A program made the position numbers and the translations under genes. Below are positions 30,901 to 31,216 of a DNA stretch of 31,216 nucleotides, piece by piece (position 1 is the stretch's first letter; the number at the start of each line of letters is the position of its first letter). Source of the DNA: Chromera velia (taxonomy: Eukaryota; Sar; Chromeraceae); the NCBI GenBank assembly GCA_018398765.1, contig JAHBMJ010000936.1, forward strand, positions 2,501-33,716, written 5' to 3'. Under the pieces are notes generated by a model, which worked only from the letters and a program-made list of their open reading frames with translations, made no database searches and was not told the DNA's origin.

Positions 30901-31216
30901 AATTGATGCACTCGTCCCGTTTCTTGAACAAAAGCACAAATCGAAAAGCGGGACTCAAGCAAACATTCCGGTTTTCTTGATATCGATGATCGTTTCTGCT
31001 CCTTCCCGAGCGGGCAATAATTTGTGACGCATGCTTGAAGAAGTGCTTCAATCGGATTGTGTCGGAACGACTTGTTGTGGCAGCCTTTGCCCACCCCATC
31101 CATTGAAGAACAAAAGCGACTGAAAAACAACAACCAGTTTCTTCACTCACACCCTGAACCTGTCATCGACACATTACACGAATTCTTCTTCAAGTGTCGA
31201 TCGGTCATTTCTGAAT
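27945..31216 (+). CDS. DEAD-box RNA helicase, DDX5/Dbp2 type (5' part, six exons)
   Basis: Exon model: 27945-28017, 28110-28222, 28573-28686, 29212-29286, 30193-30408 and 30666-30803, giving the first 243 residues with all phases closing. Motifs in order: the Q motif GFVRPSPIQ (about residues 115-123), motif I AETGSGKT (140-147, with Walker lysine 146), motif Ia PTRELAQQ (177-184), the GG doublet in [10 protein letters not shown] (203-212), and motif Ib TPGR (226-229). The N-terminal part (KNFYKEHEEV...[20 protein letters not shown]) matches the flank that precedes the Q motif in the DDX5/Dbp2 group. Known members unwind RNA with ATP in the nucleus during mRNA and ribosome biogenesis. The DEAD motif itself should lie in the next exon, beyond 31216. 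The first exon is short, and the ATG is the only one in its open frame. Donors are GTAAGA, GTACGT, GTCGGT, GTCGGT, GTCAGT and GTGGGT. The GTGAGT at 30712 is read as coding. Confidence 0.93.
28687..28719 (+). repeat. (GTCG)n array beginning at a 5' splice site
   Basis: About eight GTCG units. The first unit is the donor of helicase intron 3. Confidence 0.9.
28838..29037 (+). repeat. (GTCA)n / (GAGT)n array in helicase intron 3
   Basis: About 200 bases of GTCA units broken by GCGAGTGAGTGA spacers that recur several times, giving a higher-order pattern. It yields long open Ser/Val/Gln frames that are artefacts. Confidence 0.95.
29188..29211 (+). repeat. (GCAT)n array forming the end of helicase intron 3
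   Basis: About five GCAT units run directly into GCAG, which supplies the acceptor of exon 4. Confidence 0.9.
29287..29310 (+). repeat. (GTCG)n array beginning at a second 5' splice site
   Basis: Five to six GTCG units. The first is the donor of helicase intron 4, directly after exon 4 (ATGCAG). Confidence 0.9.
30804..31216 (+). other. Start of helicase intron 6
   Basis: Begins GTGGGT after AAGAGG. No continuation of the helicase (DEAD motif exon) is seen before the window ends. The segment contains GGGT-rich and then ordinary sequence without a supported exon. Confidence 0.6.

Overview
The window looks like nuclear DNA of a protist with intron-rich genes. I place it, as inference only, in the alveolates near chromerid algae such as Chromera velia. 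Reasons are: multi-exon genes with GT-AG introns, many introns and spacers made of microsatellites, a likely AP2-like (ApiAP2-type) protein, and remnants of non-LTR retrotransposons. There is no operon structure and there are no bacterial signals. One run of N (10998-11216) is an assembly gap.

Layout. (1) 543-4383, plus strand: a five-exon gene for a SUZ-domain, proline/glycine-rich, probably RNA-binding protein. (2) 4708-5513, minus: the 5'-truncated tail of a non-LTR retrotransposon with a C2H2 finger and a chromodomain-like segment. Next to it lies a 382-bp element with 28-bp inverted ends (5532-5913). (3) 6760-12300, minus: an eight-exon gene for a protein of unknown function with kinase-like signatures. 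Its first intron holds the gap, long microsatellites and a partial duplication of exon 1. (4) 12.3-15.9 kb: an AT-rich island with fragmentary exons, tandem hairpins, and two further copies of the inverted end seen at 5.5-5.9 kb. (5) 15.9-21.47 kb: simple-sequence DNA, strongly purine-rich on the plus strand, with one good orphan exon candidate. (6) 21470-26378, minus: a very large, nearly intronless gene for a low-complexity protein with three segments that resemble divergent AP2 domains. (7) 27945 to the right edge, plus: the first six coding exons of a DDX5/Dbp2-type DEAD-box RNA helicase. The gene continues outside the window.

The genes do not form a pathway. Two are likely RNA-associated (SUZ protein, DEAD-box helicase) and one is a possible transcription regulator, with the AP2-like gene and the helicase divergently oriented. 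The exon models were built by hand from open frames, splice signals and phase. All models close in frame, but small exons and some acceptors remain uncertain. The most unusual items are the inverted-end element family, the in-frame duplicated exon piece in intron 1 of the kinase-like gene, the many GTCGGT/GTCAGT 5' splice sites (some at the start of GTCG arrays), the Asp-to-Asn change in the kinase-like motif, and a perfect direct-repeat/inverted-repeat nest at 21253-21397.
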